From Lachnospiraceae bacterium (lineage in GTDB: Bacteria > Bacillota > Clostridia > Lachnospirales > Lachnospiraceae): a DNA stretch of 64,000 bases. This document shows, piece by piece, positions 8,873 through 17,185 of the stretch. The position numbers were made by a program, and so were the translations under genes. The stretch covers positions 175,231 to 239,230 of the forward strand of contig CAJTDB010000004.1 in the NCBI GenBank assembly GCA_910574965.1, in the 5' to 3' direction. The notes beneath the pieces were generated by a model. That model worked only from the letters and a program-made list of their open reading frames with translations, searched no databases and was not told the origin of the DNA. Position 1 is the stretch's first letter. Each line of letters begins with the position of its first letter.

Positions 8873-10606
8873 TTATCCGCGAAAGCGGTTCAGGCAGGCA
8901 TAGATTTCCTGTATCCTTGGTTTTGCAAGTCCGCAAGGGATACAGGAGCCGCAAAAAGGTTCCCATCCTTTTTGCTCCAACGTGTCAGAGAGAATCTTTA
9001 CAACCTGGCGAACTGTACGTTTCCCGTCTATCACCTGTTCCAGACCATAGCGAAGCAGATGTGCTAATGCACTGGTCTGTTCCGAATCCGCAAGCTGCTC
9101 CACATAGCGCAGATCCACAGTCTCTTTATCCAGAGAGAAAGAATCCCTTCCAAATGTCTTGATCTTCATATGCTCACGGCGGTTTTCATTTCCCTGACGT
9201 CCGCCGCGGTGTTCCCGTCCTCCCCGGCTGATTTTACGGTCATACAGCGGAAATACTCGCCTGTAATCCGGCACTTTAAAGCCCGGCGCCTGAATCCGTG
9301 GAGCGGTATACTCCTTGCAAAGTACCTTTACCTGGTCTGTAATATCAACCGGACAATAGCAGTCCATCTGCAGGATTTTATCCGCAATATAGAAAAATGC
9401 ACCGGAACTTCCAGCTACCAGGATTGTGGAAATTCCTTCCTGTTCATAAAGATCTCTGGCACGTTCCAGAAATGGGGTAATTGGTTCTTTTTCGCGGCTG
9501 ATGACTTTCTGCATAAAGTCATCCCTCAGCATAAAGTTCGTTGCGGAAGTATCCTCGTCCATGAGAAAGAGACGGGAGCCTGCCTCCATATGTTCTATGA
9601 CTTCAGCAGCCTGAGAGGTGCTTCCGCTGGCGTCCGGCGTGGAAAAGACAGCCGTATCCTTTTTATTTGGCAGATCATTAATAAAGAGAGAAATATTTAC
9701 ATTTCGAATGGAACGCCCATCCTCTGCACGAAGCTTCACTGCTGTATGATCCGTGATTACATATTCCCTTCCATCTCCGGCAATGTGGTTATACACGCCT
9801 GTCTGCAAGGCTTCTAGAAGTGTGGACTTTCCATGATAACCACCTCCTACAATCAGTGTAATTCCCTGAGGAACAGCCATGCCAGTGATCGTTCCCTTAT
9901 GCGGAAGACAAAACGTACGTTCCATCGTTTTCGGGGAGATGAAAGCTACACTGTCCTTCATTGGAAGATCGGAAACACCGCTTTTTCTTGGAAGGACGGA
10001 ACCATTGGCCACAAACGCTGCCAGCTTTTCTTTCCGGAGAATATCCCGAAGGGCTTCCTGGTCTTCGGCTAAAAATACCGCAGCCTCCACTTTCTTGGCA
10101 TCCAGTCTTGCATAGCAGAAACTGTTTCCTACACAGCGGGGCAGAAAATCAAACAAGATCTTTTCCAGCTCACCTGCATTGATGGTTCGTCCAAAAGCAG
10201 GAAATCCCACATGAAAGCGGGAGAGGATCTTTGTACCAGTAATTTCACATGCACTTCGTTCCAACACTTCCTGTCCGCAGCGGGTAATCGATAAAAGTCC
10301 GCTTTTTCCAGAACCCTTTGCTTTAAAATTATAATCCTCGAACTGAGATGCAAACTGCCTGGTCAGAAAATCCTGAAGAGCTATGCGGGAGCAGTTCCTT
10401 TCATAATAAGCAGCCGGAAAGCCGGCCGTCTTATGTAAGATTTCCACATGCAGGCTGGAAGGGGACGCAAAAGGATCTCCCTGTACATGATCGATTGACA
10501 GGAGAAATCCGGGAAACTGATAGCTTCCTGCCAGAGATTTATAAGCCGGATAACTTTTATGGTCAATAGAGCGCAGAAGAGTACGCAATTCGTTGGCTGA
10601 TTTCAT
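8873..10606 (-). CDS. ABC-class P-loop ATPase (ABC_ATPase family, PF09818-like)
   Basis: This 577-residue soluble protein belongs to the predicted 'ATPase of the ABC class' family, whose members are about 560-580 residues and have no membrane partner. Visible parts are an N-terminal family-specific region (residues 1-240), a Walker A GGGYHGKST (about 252-260), a Walker B-like segment LFLMDEDTSATNF (about 347-359) and a C-terminal helical region. Function is unknown in the literature I recall. The start ATG at 10606 follows an AAAGGAG site. It is monocistronic, with its own promoter (10637-10666) and a terminator shared with the LysM gene. Confidence 0.9.
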   Translation of the reverse strand: MKSANELRTLLRSIDHKSYPAYKSLAGSYQFPGFLLSIDHVQGDPFASPSSLHVEILHKTAGFPAAYYERNCSRIALQDFLTRQFASQFEDYNFKAKGSGKSGLLSITRCGQEVLERSACEITGTKILSRFHVGFPAFGRTINAGELEKILFDFLPRCVGNSFCYARLDAKKVEAAVFLAEDQEALRDILRKEKLAAFVANGSVLPRKSGVSDLPMKDSVAFISPKTMERTFCLPHKGTITGMAVPQGITLIVGGGYHGKSTLLEALQTGVYNHIAGDGREYVITDHTAVKLRAEDGRSIRNVNISLFINDLPNKKDTAVFSTPDASGSTSQAAEVIEHMEAGSRLFLMDEDTSATNFMLRDDFMQKVISREKEPITPFLERARDLYEQEGISTILVAGSSGAFFYIADKILQMDCYCPVDITDQVKVLCKEYTAPRIQAPGFKVPDYRRVFPLYDRKISRGGREHRGGRQGNENRREHMKIKTFGRDSFSLDKETVDLRYVEQLADSEQTSALAHLLRYGLEQVIDGKRTVRQVVKILSDTLEQKGWEPFCGSCIPCGLAKPRIQEIYACLNRFRG

Positions 10607-10636
10607 ATTTCTATACTCCTTTAGTTTTTTGCTGTT

Positions 10637-10666
10637 ATTATACGATATTTTTCCATGCTTTGTAAA
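10637..10666 (-). promoter_or_regulatory. Promoter of the ABC-class ATPase gene
   Basis: Read on the minus strand, TTTACA (10666-10661), an 18-bp spacer and TATAAT (10642-10637) lie about 30 nt upstream of the start codon. Confidence 0.65.
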
Positions 10667-10700
10667 GACGGCCTGTCTGGTCGCTTTTCAGAGAGAAATG

Positions 10701-10709
10701 TGTTATACT
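10701..10709 (+). promoter_or_regulatory. Extended -10 promoter for the DUF3221-like gene
   Basis: TGTTATACT (10701-10709) is an extended -10 element with no convincing -35. It lies about 55 nt before the chosen start codon. Confidence 0.5.
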
Positions 10710-10766
10710 GGTATATGAATAGGAAGGCCCCTTTTCAAATAACATATATTTTTATGGAGGTTGATG

Positions 10767-11702
10767 ATGAGAAAAAGAACAATTATAATATCCTTGGTAT
10801 GCGTACTGTCAGCAGTTATCGTTATAATGATATTTGCTGCCGTCAGAGGCAGGAAACCATATAAAGATTTGGAGGCAGTTCAAATTGTATCTGCTACGGT
10901 TCGATTATCACCGCCGGATAAAACCATTCAAATTACAGAAATTAAGGAATTGGTGGATTTGCTGAAAGAAGTTGTCATTTATAATGAGGATAATTCTTAC
11001 ACAGAGTCTTGCGGGCAGGGTGTTATCTTTACATTGGTCATGACGGATGGAACACAAACAAGCATCATGGCATATAATCCGTTCCTTGTGATCGATGGTG
11101 TTGGCTATAAAACAAAATATGAACCATGTGAAGCACTGAATCATTATGCAAATATGCTGCTTGAACAAACAGGAATGTCCGACTCGACAGATAATATACA
11201 GGAAATAGCATTTCAGGCAACGGTCATTGAGGTTACAGACAATTCGATTTTAGTAGAACCTGCGGAAGATTCTTTGGAATTTAACTCGTCAGATAAATTC
11301 AGCATTCCTAATAAAGAGAAACTTGCACTGCAGATTGGCGACATTGTAAAAATCGTTTATAATGGAGACATATTAGAATCCTACCCCGCGCAACTGGGAG
11401 AGGTATACAAAATTACGCTGCTGGAACAGGCAGAAGCAGACACTATGTGGGACAGGATCCCCATGGTAAGGGTAAACAGCAAATTGTACTATGATACCGG
11501 AAGAGAAAGTACCGTCAGCGGGCGCTGCGGCAATATGGATGGGGAGATCACATCAACCGTTGACGGAACCGAAATTCCGATGGAAGATAACCAATCCAAT
11601 TTTGGAAGCGGATTTGGATACCAGTATGGAACAGATGATACCATAGAGATTTATATGAATGAAAAATGGTTTGTCTTTGAATATAGAGAAGAATCCGAAT
11701 AA
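10767..11702 (+). CDS. Membrane-anchored protein with DUF3221/YobA-like OB domain
   Basis: This 311-residue protein has an N-terminal membrane anchor (about residues 5-25) and an extracytoplasmic part. Residues around 30-135 form an unassigned domain. Residues around 145-220 (ATVIEVTDNSILVEP ... LQIGDIVKIVYNGDI) look like the small OB-fold domain of the DUF3221 family. The last 90 residues are unassigned. The start is uncertain: TTG 10761, ATG 10764 and ATG 10767 are in frame, and only 10767 leaves a normal 6-nt gap after GGAGG (10756-10760). It appears to be a single gene. I cannot assign a function. Confidence 0.7.
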   Translation: MRKRTIIISLVCVLSAVIVIMIFAAVRGRKPYKDLEAVQIVSATVRLSPPDKTIQITEIKELVDLLKEVVIYNEDNSYTESCGQGVIFTLVMTDGTQTSIMAYNPFLVIDGVGYKTKYEPCEALNHYANMLLEQTGMSDSTDNIQEIAFQATVIEVTDNSILVEPAEDSLEFNSSDKFSIPNKEKLALQIGDIVKIVYNGDILESYPAQLGEVYKITLLEQAEADTMWDRIPMVRVNSKLYYDTGRESTVSGRCGNMDGEITSTVDGTEIPMEDNQSNFGSGFGYQYGTDDTIEIYMNEKWFVFEYREESE

Positions 11703-11804
11703 AAAAATAAGGAATGTATAATTATTCATCAAAACTCCCCGGATGAGCACTTGAAACACCTTTTTGAAAAGTTCGCAGAAAAAGTCTGTTATTTCTTTTA
11801 CGTT

Positions 11805-11823
11805 TACATAATAATATTATGTA
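11805..11823. repeat. 19-bp palindrome, left copy
   Basis: TACATAATAATATTATGTA has 8-bp perfect inverted arms. It differs at two positions from the copy at 12568-12586. It lies between the upstream gene and the ribosome site of the phosphoesterase, so it could be an operator or part of a leader hairpin. Confidence 0.7.
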
Positions 11824-11840
11824 TTTACAGGAGGGAAGCA

Positions 11841-12554
11841 ATGAAATATATCATATCTGATATTCACGGTTGTTATAAAGAGTATAAAGCATTGTTGGAG
11901 AAGCTTCATTTAACAAGGGAAGATCATCTATATATTCTTGGTGATACTGTAGACAGGGGACCGGCACCGATCAAAGTGGTTCAGGATCTGATCCGCCGAG
12001 AGAATGTTACTTATATATTAGGAAATCATGATTTTTTATTCTGGTATTTTTTTAGCAAGAAAGGGCTGAACCTGGGGGAGAAGAATTTGGCAGAATGCGA
12101 TCCGGATGATCTTGCAGATTTTCGTTCCTGGCTGGAAGACGGCGGCATCACGACAGCGAAACAATATTTTCAGTTACCAGCCGGGGAAAAGGCAGAAATC
12201 TGCAAATTTTTTCAAAAAGCCAACGTATATGAAACGATACAGGACAAGGAAAGAACATATATTCTGGTTCACGCAGGAATTGCCGGATTTGAAGAAAATA
12301 TTCCTTTAGAACAATATGATTTTATGGATTTTATCTATACAAGAGCAGATTACGACAAACGATATTTTCAGGACCCAAATATATTTTTGGTGACAGGACA
12401 TACGCCGACGCCATGTATACGGAAGGATTCGCTTGCTGAGATTTATACAGAAAACGGACACATTGCCATTGACTGTGGATGCGTGTACGGCGGTAAGCTG
12501 GCAGCATACTGTGTAGAAACCGATACAGCAATCTATGTAAACGGAAAGAGGTGA
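11841..12554 (+). CDS. Metallophosphoesterase, Ser/Thr protein phosphatase family
   Basis: This 237-residue soluble enzyme is of the PrpA/ApaH-like calcineurin superfamily. Metal ligands are visible in order: DIHG (about residues 6-9), GDTVDRG (about 35-41), GNHD (about 64-67), and two later His motifs VHAGIAGF (about 144-151) and TGHTP (about 186-190). Substrates in this family range from phosphoproteins to dinucleotide polyphosphates, and sequence alone does not decide. The ATG at 11841 is preceded by GGAGGG; the longer frame starting at 11751 has no ribosome site and adds an unrelated hydrophobic leader. The gene lies between two near-identical 19-bp palindromes. Confidence 0.9.
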   Translation: MKYIISDIHGCYKEYKALLEKLHLTREDHLYILGDTVDRGPAPIKVVQDLIRRENVTYILGNHDFLFWYFFSKKGLNLGEKNLAECDPDDLADFRSWLEDGGITTAKQYFQLPAGEKAEICKFFQKANVYETIQDKERTYILVHAGIAGFEENIPLEQYDFMDFIYTRADYDKRYFQDPNIFLVTGHTPTPCIRKDSLAEIYTENGHIAIDCGCVYGGKLAAYCVETDTAIYVNGKR

Positions 12555-12567
12555 GTGAATATTAGAT

Positions 12568-12586
12568 TACATAATTATTTTATGTA
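12568..12586. repeat. 19-bp palindrome, right copy
   Basis: TACATAATTATTTTATGTA is a copy (17 of 19 identical) of the palindrome at 11805-11823. It lies 13 bp after the phosphoesterase stop codon. Confidence 0.7.
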
Positions 12587-12752
12587 TACAAAAGAGAACT
12601 TTATAAGAAAAACAGCGGGAAGAGTAGCTGAAATACATAGATAGAACTAGTCGCAAAATGACAGTTTTACGACGTGTTCTATAAATTGCAGGTAAACCGC
12701 GGAACTTCCGCCGCTGTTGTCCGCCTGCTGCGGATAACATCCCTTAGATGTA

Positions 12753-13715
12753 TCACCGCAACCGAATAATCCTTCGATAACAAAAATAATGTTTTGATAA
12801 TTGATGTTCATACGCAGAATGGGTATGAACTGGATGACGGTAAAAAGCTGTATAACAAGGCAGAACATATATCGCTCCATCACCGCCGCAAAGGGAACAG
12901 CCGCCGTCTCCGCCTTTGGTATACATTGTATTATCAATAATTTCATTTTTATAAGAATTATATGCAATAAACAATCCCAGCATATTATTCTGCTCCAATA
13001 TGTTTTTCTCTTTGACGTTGCTTACAGCTCCTACATTATAGATTTCCGACATAACTTCATCCAGAGTATCACCCCAACGGAATAATGTGTGTGCACCGCC
13101 GTTGCAGAGATATTCCCACTCATCTTCTGTCGCCAGTGTAAAAGGTCCTTTTTTCAGGGAGCAGACAGCCTGTTCCAAAGAAGGCGCATCTTCTTCCAGA
13201 TAACGGCTGTCCACCTCTACAATCATATCGCCGATATCTGCAGTACGAAGCGGCGACAGGCATTGGGACAGATTCTCGTTCCACTTTGCCATAAAATCTT
13301 CCCAATTTGCATAGCCGCTTTCGTTCATTTCTTCTTCAAAATTTTCCAGTTCCATTGCTAATTCTGAACACAGTTTCTCTGTTTTTGCAAAGTCATCCCC
13401 TGCATCTTCTATTTTTTTCTGATAATAGTCCTTTATATTCGCAATCTCATCCTGATAGTATTCATGACCTAGAGTAAATTCTTCCCTCAGTCCTTCCATC
13501 ACTTTGCTGCCAACAGAACATGCGTTCACATCCCAGCCAAGGACAACATTTTTTTGGCCAGCTACAAAAACAAACTGGGAATTTTCATATTCCATAAGCC
13601 ATGTTTCTCGTTCGATTCCGTTCATACTCGTTTTGATCGTTCCTACAAACTGAAAATTCATTTCCAAAGCTTCAATGCGTGCACGAACACGGTCTAATAA
13701 TTCCGACATATTCAT
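12753..13715 (-). CDS. Protein with formylglycine-generating-enzyme-like (SUMF1) domain
   Basis: This 320-residue protein has an unassigned N-terminal half with a predicted coiled stretch (about residues 85-140, rich in Glu and Lys). Its C-terminal half resembles the FGE-sulfatase/SUMF1 fold: ATEDEWEYLCNGG followed by LFRWGDTLDE matches the family core T-E-x-E-W-E-Y-A-x-R-G-G ... WGD. The protein ends in CYRRIIRLR, like the usual closing strand. Many proteins of this fold are not enzymes. Unusual CSLCGGDG and GGDGG segments sit near residues 265-275. Two starts are possible: ATG 13715 (3 nt after AAGGAG) or ATG 13709 (9 nt), and the latter has the better spacing. Its partner and role are unknown. 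Confidence 0.6.
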   Translation of the reverse strand: MNMSELLDRVRARIEALEMNFQFVGTIKTSMNGIERETWLMEYENSQFVFVAGQKNVVLGWDVNACSVGSKVMEGLREEFTLGHEYYQDEIANIKDYYQKKIEDAGDDFAKTEKLCSELAMELENFEEEMNESGYANWEDFMAKWNENLSQCLSPLRTADIGDMIVEVDSRYLEEDAPSLEQAVCSLKKGPFTLATEDEWEYLCNGGAHTLFRWGDTLDEVMSEIYNVGAVSNVKEKNILEQNNMLGLFIAYNSYKNEIIDNTMYTKGGDGGCSLCGGDGAIYVLPCYTAFYRHPVHTHSAYEHQLSKHYFCYRRIIRLR

Positions 13716-13806
13716 CCTCTCCTTTTATCACTTTCATAACCTGTCAGGCTGCCGCTTTGTTTTTTCCTCTTTATCTATCAACACCGTAGAACATTTTCCG
13801 GAAATA

Positions 13807-15912
13807 TCAGAAATCCCAGCTATCAGAATCGTATTCCCAGAATTTTTCATAATCTTCTTCGTTCAAATATCCAAGCTGTTCCCCAAGAATCATTGTAAAA
13901 GGAGAATGACTTCCTCTTTCCTCCAGAAGCTGTGTATACCACCTTTCCTGCATTTCCTGGTCCATATATCCAGTAAGGATGAAAAAGAAATCCGTCTCTC
14001 CAGTTCCAAGAGTTTCAGCCACATAAGAATCAAGCAATTCGGGAGCCAGATTGCCGCTTCGGTACAAACCGCTAAGAGTTATGAAGAAAAATGCAGCATT
14101 TTTATCCTCAAATGCTTTTTTCAGATAAACTTCTTGCTGGTTTCTGTCAAGCTCCTGAAATATGACTTGGAATCGATTCCGATCGTCTTCCGCAAGATAT
14201 TTTGCAGCCAGCGCTTCCACGTCCGTTCCTACATATTCTATATTGCTTATGAGGGGGTATTTAATTCGGGATACTCGCTTACCAGTTCTCTGCCGAAACT
14301 CGGAGAACAAAGACCGCAATGTGTTCAAAAACGCTTCGTCTTCTATCCATTCCTTGTCGGAAGAAGCAAAAGAAACGTACAGATGTTCTCCATTTTCCAA
14401 TGTGATTTCTTTGCCGGCATAATTGCTGATCTTCTCTCCTTTTAAATCATAGCCCAGATAGAACAAAATGCCCTCTTGATAATAGATGCTCTGAATAAAG
14501 TGGTCGTTATAAGGCCGATCTGCCTCTGACTGAACGGTCATCTGGTCCTGGATATATGCCGCCGTCTCGATCATGCGATCAGCATCATCTCTTGACAGCA
14601 TCCCCTTTTCAAGCATCTGAGCACATATTTTTTGGGCCTCCTCGTTTAGTGCTTCTGGTTCTTCTGATAAAGTGATTGATGCAAAATGATCTTTGTACAC
14701 GGTCACGATCTGGGTCCCGCCCACCGAACCGCCGCTTACTTTGCTGCCAAGGTCCTCCTCCGTCATCTGATCGCACAGAATATAAAAAACCTGATCTCTT
14801 TGGATCACCTGGGTCCCGTCAGACAAAAGAAAATCACTCCCGCCGCTTTCAAAGACTGCTTCCTTTTCCTTCGGTCCAGCGTAAGCTCCCAAAGAAAATC
14901 CGCCGGCTGTCAAAATAACCGTCAGCAGAAATGAAAGGACGCGGTACCATAGAGAATGCTTCCGACCTTCGATGACTGCTTCTAACCTCTCTTTTAGCAG
15001 CTTTCCGCTTTCATGCATCGTCAGAGCTCCGACTTTGCTTTTTCGGGAAACACCAGCGGCGGCTGCCCGCAGAAGTACATTCCCATAAGCACGCCGTTCC
15101 TCTTCTGTCCGCCCCTTTAGTACAGATTCGTCACAGGCCAGTTCACAGGCACGGTTTACCTGCCGTTCCATAAACCAGACAAAGGGATTGAACCAGTGAA
15201 TGCAGACAGTAATCTGTACCAGCCATTTGTAGAGCAGATCCCGTCTGCAAAGATGCGTCAGTTCATGAAAAGCAGTATAGTAAAGATCAGACCCGGACAG
15301 TTCTTTTGAGGGAAGGATTACTTTTGCTCTCCAAAAGCCGATCAGCAAAGGAGAAGATACATGTTCATTGATATACAGTTCTACATGTCTGCGGATATGC
15401 TTCTCTTCTGCCGCTTTGCCAAAAGATTCCAAAAGTTCCATATCCGCCGGACTGCTGCAAGCTATCACCGACCGGACAAAAGAACGGTAAACGATCACTT
15501 TCCGGACCAGAAGAAAAAGAGCTGTCAGAAGCCAGATCACGCCGAATTGTGTGGCAAGTCTGAATGGTAGTGCTCCTTCCTGGTCAAAGACGGTCCCTCT
15601 GCTTTGCCCGTCTGATATGGAACGTATATCTATGCCTTCTGCTGCTTCTGTCGGATTCTCCATATCTGAAACCGCATAGGTGTTTAGAGATGGCCTGGAT
15701 TCCAGTCCGGCAAATGCGCTGCCCACTAGATTAACCCCGACGGAAATAGGGAGCAGCAGCCTTATCACCGCTGCCAGCCAAATATAATACTGCCAGCGCC
15801 TGCTTATTTTCTTCCGAAAAAACAGACAGAACAGGCTGATGCCAAGGATCACGATGGTTCCTGAAATCGACAGAGAAAATATTTTTTTCCACATCTCACT
15901 CATGCTGTTCAC
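13807..15912 (-). CDS. blaR1: BlaR1-family M56 metallopeptidase sensor
   Basis: This 701-residue integral membrane protein senses a signal outside the cell and cleaves its cognate BlaI-type repressor. The N-terminal M56 part has membrane helices near residues 13-33, 42-60 and 122-142, the zinc motif HELTH at 216-220 and the downstream ELACDE motif (about 252-257). A further membrane helix lies at about 325-345. The C-terminal 350 residues do not look like the penicillin-binding sensor domain of true BlaR1, and I do not recognise them, so the ligand is unknown. It follows blaI with a 17-nt overlap and is translated with it. No beta-lactamase gene is nearby. Confidence 0.85.
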   Translation of the reverse strand: MNSMSEMWKKIFSLSISGTIVILGISLFCLFFRKKISRRWQYYIWLAAVIRLLLPISVGVNLVGSAFAGLESRPSLNTYAVSDMENPTEAAEGIDIRSISDGQSRGTVFDQEGALPFRLATQFGVIWLLTALFLLVRKVIVYRSFVRSVIACSSPADMELLESFGKAAEEKHIRRHVELYINEHVSSPLLIGFWRAKVILPSKELSGSDLYYTAFHELTHLCRRDLLYKWLVQITVCIHWFNPFVWFMERQVNRACELACDESVLKGRTEEERRAYGNVLLRAAAAGVSRKSKVGALTMHESGKLLKERLEAVIEGRKHSLWYRVLSFLLTVILTAGGFSLGAYAGPKEKEAVFESGGSDFLLSDGTQVIQRDQVFYILCDQMTEEDLGSKVSGGSVGGTQIVTVYKDHFASITLSEEPEALNEEAQKICAQMLEKGMLSRDDADRMIETAAYIQDQMTVQSEADRPYNDHFIQSIYYQEGILFYLGYDLKGEKISNYAGKEITLENGEHLYVSFASSDKEWIEDEAFLNTLRSLFSEFRQRTGKRVSRIKYPLISNIEYVGTDVEALAAKYLAEDDRNRFQVIFQELDRNQQEVYLKKAFEDKNAAFFFITLSGLYRSGNLAPELLDSYVAETLGTGETDFFFILTGYMDQEMQERWYTQLLEERGSHSPFTMILGEQLGYLNEEDYEKFWEYDSDSWDF

Positions 15913-16276
15913 CTGCCTTTTTCCAATAAGCTTTCACTTCTTCATAATCATCTTCCGACAAAAGGTCCGTCTGAATCAGGGCGGCTACCAGTCCCTTCAC
16001 ATTCCCTTCATAGATCTTGTCTATAAAGTGTTCCGTCTGGGTAAACTGATAGTCACTTTCCGATACCAGTGCCGTATACTGATTTCGCCGACCGATCTTG
16101 CTGGTTCTCAAATAGCCCTTATCCGCCAGACGGGACAAAAGGGTGATAATTGTATTTTTGGTCCAGTTTTTTCCTTTTGCAGACAGCGCTTCCACAATTT
16201 CGGCGTACAGTACCGTTCCTCCGCAATTCCAGATGACTTTTAAAAGTTCTAATTCATAATCGGATACTTGCTGCAC
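15896..16276 (-). CDS. blaI: BlaI/MecI/CopY family transcriptional repressor
   Basis: This 126-residue winged-helix repressor is of normal length for the family. The N-terminal domain (residues 1-75) contains the conserved LLKVIWN and KGKNWTKNTIITLLSRLADKG elements, and the C-terminal part forms the dimerisation arm where BlaR1-type proteases cut. The gene is co-translated with the downstream M56 sensor. Its promoter region carries TACA-N3-TGTA sites, the typical BlaI operator, so autoregulation is likely. The divergent TlpA operon starts 200 bp away and may share control. Confidence 0.92.
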   Translation of the reverse strand: MQQVSDYELELLKVIWNCGGTVLYAEIVEALSAKGKNWTKNTIITLLSRLADKGYLRTSKIGRRNQYTALVSESDYQFTQTEHFIDKIYEGNVKGLVAALIQTDLLSEDDYEEVKAYWKKAGEQHE

Positions 16277-16331
16277 GTATCTCCCTCCTCTTTTAAAAAA
16301 TCTGGTTTCTTTTCAAATACTGTTTTATGAG

Positions 16332-16381
16332 TACAACTTGTAATCTAGCTTTATGATAACACCATGTACTCTAAAAGTCAA
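16332..16381 (-). promoter_or_regulatory. blaI promoter with BlaI-type operators
   Basis: On the minus strand TTGACT (16381-16376), 17 bp, TATCAT (16358-16353) forms the promoter. An operator TACAACTTGTA (16332-16342) matches TACA-N3-TGTA just downstream of the -10, and a second imperfect site TACATGGTGTT (16369-16359) lies inside the spacer. Confidence 0.75.
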
Positions 16382-16478
16382 TCCATATTCCTAAGAATAA
16401 AAAGGCGAAAAAGAAACCCTGTAAAAAATTCCTTCCTTGTGCTATACTGTATGTCATAAAAATCAGGAGGAACATATT

Positions 16479-17045
16479 ATGCATATTCGACACACCGCAG
16501 CCTTGCTCTGCTGCATACTCTGCACTGCATTTCTTGGAGGCTGCGCAAAAAACAGCACCGAAAAAGAACCGGAGACGGAATCTTCTGCTTCTGAACCGAC
16601 AGACGCTGATACAGTCGCTGCTTTTGAAGCCACAACCATTGACGGGACCAGCCTCTCTTCTTCCGTCTTTTCCGATTCCCGTATCACTATGGTCAATGTA
16701 TGGGCTACTTACTGCAATCCCTGCCTAAGAGAGATGCCGGAACTTGGGGAGCTTGCGGGAGAATATGATACCGAAGACTTCCAGCTTATCGGCATCATCA
16801 GTGATGTTCCGGAAGATTCCGGAGAAAGTACCCTGCAGACAGCGGCTGACCTGATCGAAGAGACCAAAGCAGACTATCCCCATCTGCTGTTAAACGAATC
16901 CCTATACAATGCACTTCTGACGGGTGTGTCTGCTGTGCCGACAACCTTTTTTATCGATCAGGAAGGAAAGGTGTTGGACACGGTGATAGGCGCTATGGAA
17001 AAATCCGCATGGAAGGAGAAAATTGATGGACTTCTGGAAGAATAA
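16479..17045 (+). CDS. TlpA/ResA-like thioredoxin-fold lipoprotein
   Basis: This 188-residue exported lipoprotein is a membrane-anchored thiol-disulfide reductase. It has a lipoprotein signal (residues 1-22) with lipobox LGGC, a short acidic Ser/Thr/Glu linker, and a TlpA-like thioredoxin fold from about residue 45. The active site is WATYCNPCLREMPE, and the cis-Pro segment is VSAVPTTFFID. The ATG at 16479 follows AGGAGG by 8 nt. It heads a four-gene operon with a CXXC micro-protein, a 4Fe-4S membrane protein and a small Cys protein, which suggests electron supply to an extracytoplasmic thiol. It could act in disulfide reduction or in cytochrome-like maturation. Confidence 0.92.
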   Translation: MHIRHTAALLCCILCTAFLGGCAKNSTEKEPETESSASEPTDADTVAAFEATTIDGTSLSSSVFSDSRITMVNVWATYCNPCLREMPELGELAGEYDTEDFQLIGIISDVPEDSGESTLQTAADLIEETKADYPHLLLNESLYNALLTGVSAVPTTFFIDQEGKVLDTVIGAMEKSAWKEKIDGLLEE

Positions 17046-17181
17046 TCGCTTTTCTCTTACATGGCTCTGGGGGGTGCTGGCCGGAGTCGGCTGTTTTCTT
17101 GTCGGACTGGCCCAGGGGCAATTCCATATCATCTGGCAGAAAGCAGTCATGATTTGCCTGGAATGTATTGGTATCGGGTGA
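17026..17181 (+). CDS. CD1871A-type CXXC micro-protein
   Basis: This 51-residue membrane protein starts at ATG 17026, inside the end of the tlpA-like gene (20-nt overlap), after AAGGAG. It has one hydrophobic segment (LTWLWGVLAGVGCFLVGLA, residues 11-29) and a second short hydrophobic end containing CLEC (MICLECIGIG). Size, CXXC end and neighbours match the small family named after C. difficile CD1871A, which is regularly encoded between TlpA and 4Fe-4S membrane proteins. It probably relays electrons between these two. It is easily missed because of its length and overlap. Confidence 0.85.
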   Translation: MDFWKNNRFSLTWLWGVLAGVGCFLVGLAQGQFHIIWQKAVMICLECIGIG

Positions 17182-17185
17182 CGCT

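Noticed and set aside
12647..12967. Alternate frame suggesting a frameshift at the end of the FGE-like gene
   Set aside because: The main frame ends in CYRRIIRLR, which resembles a natural closing strand of the fold, so a frameshift is not needed.
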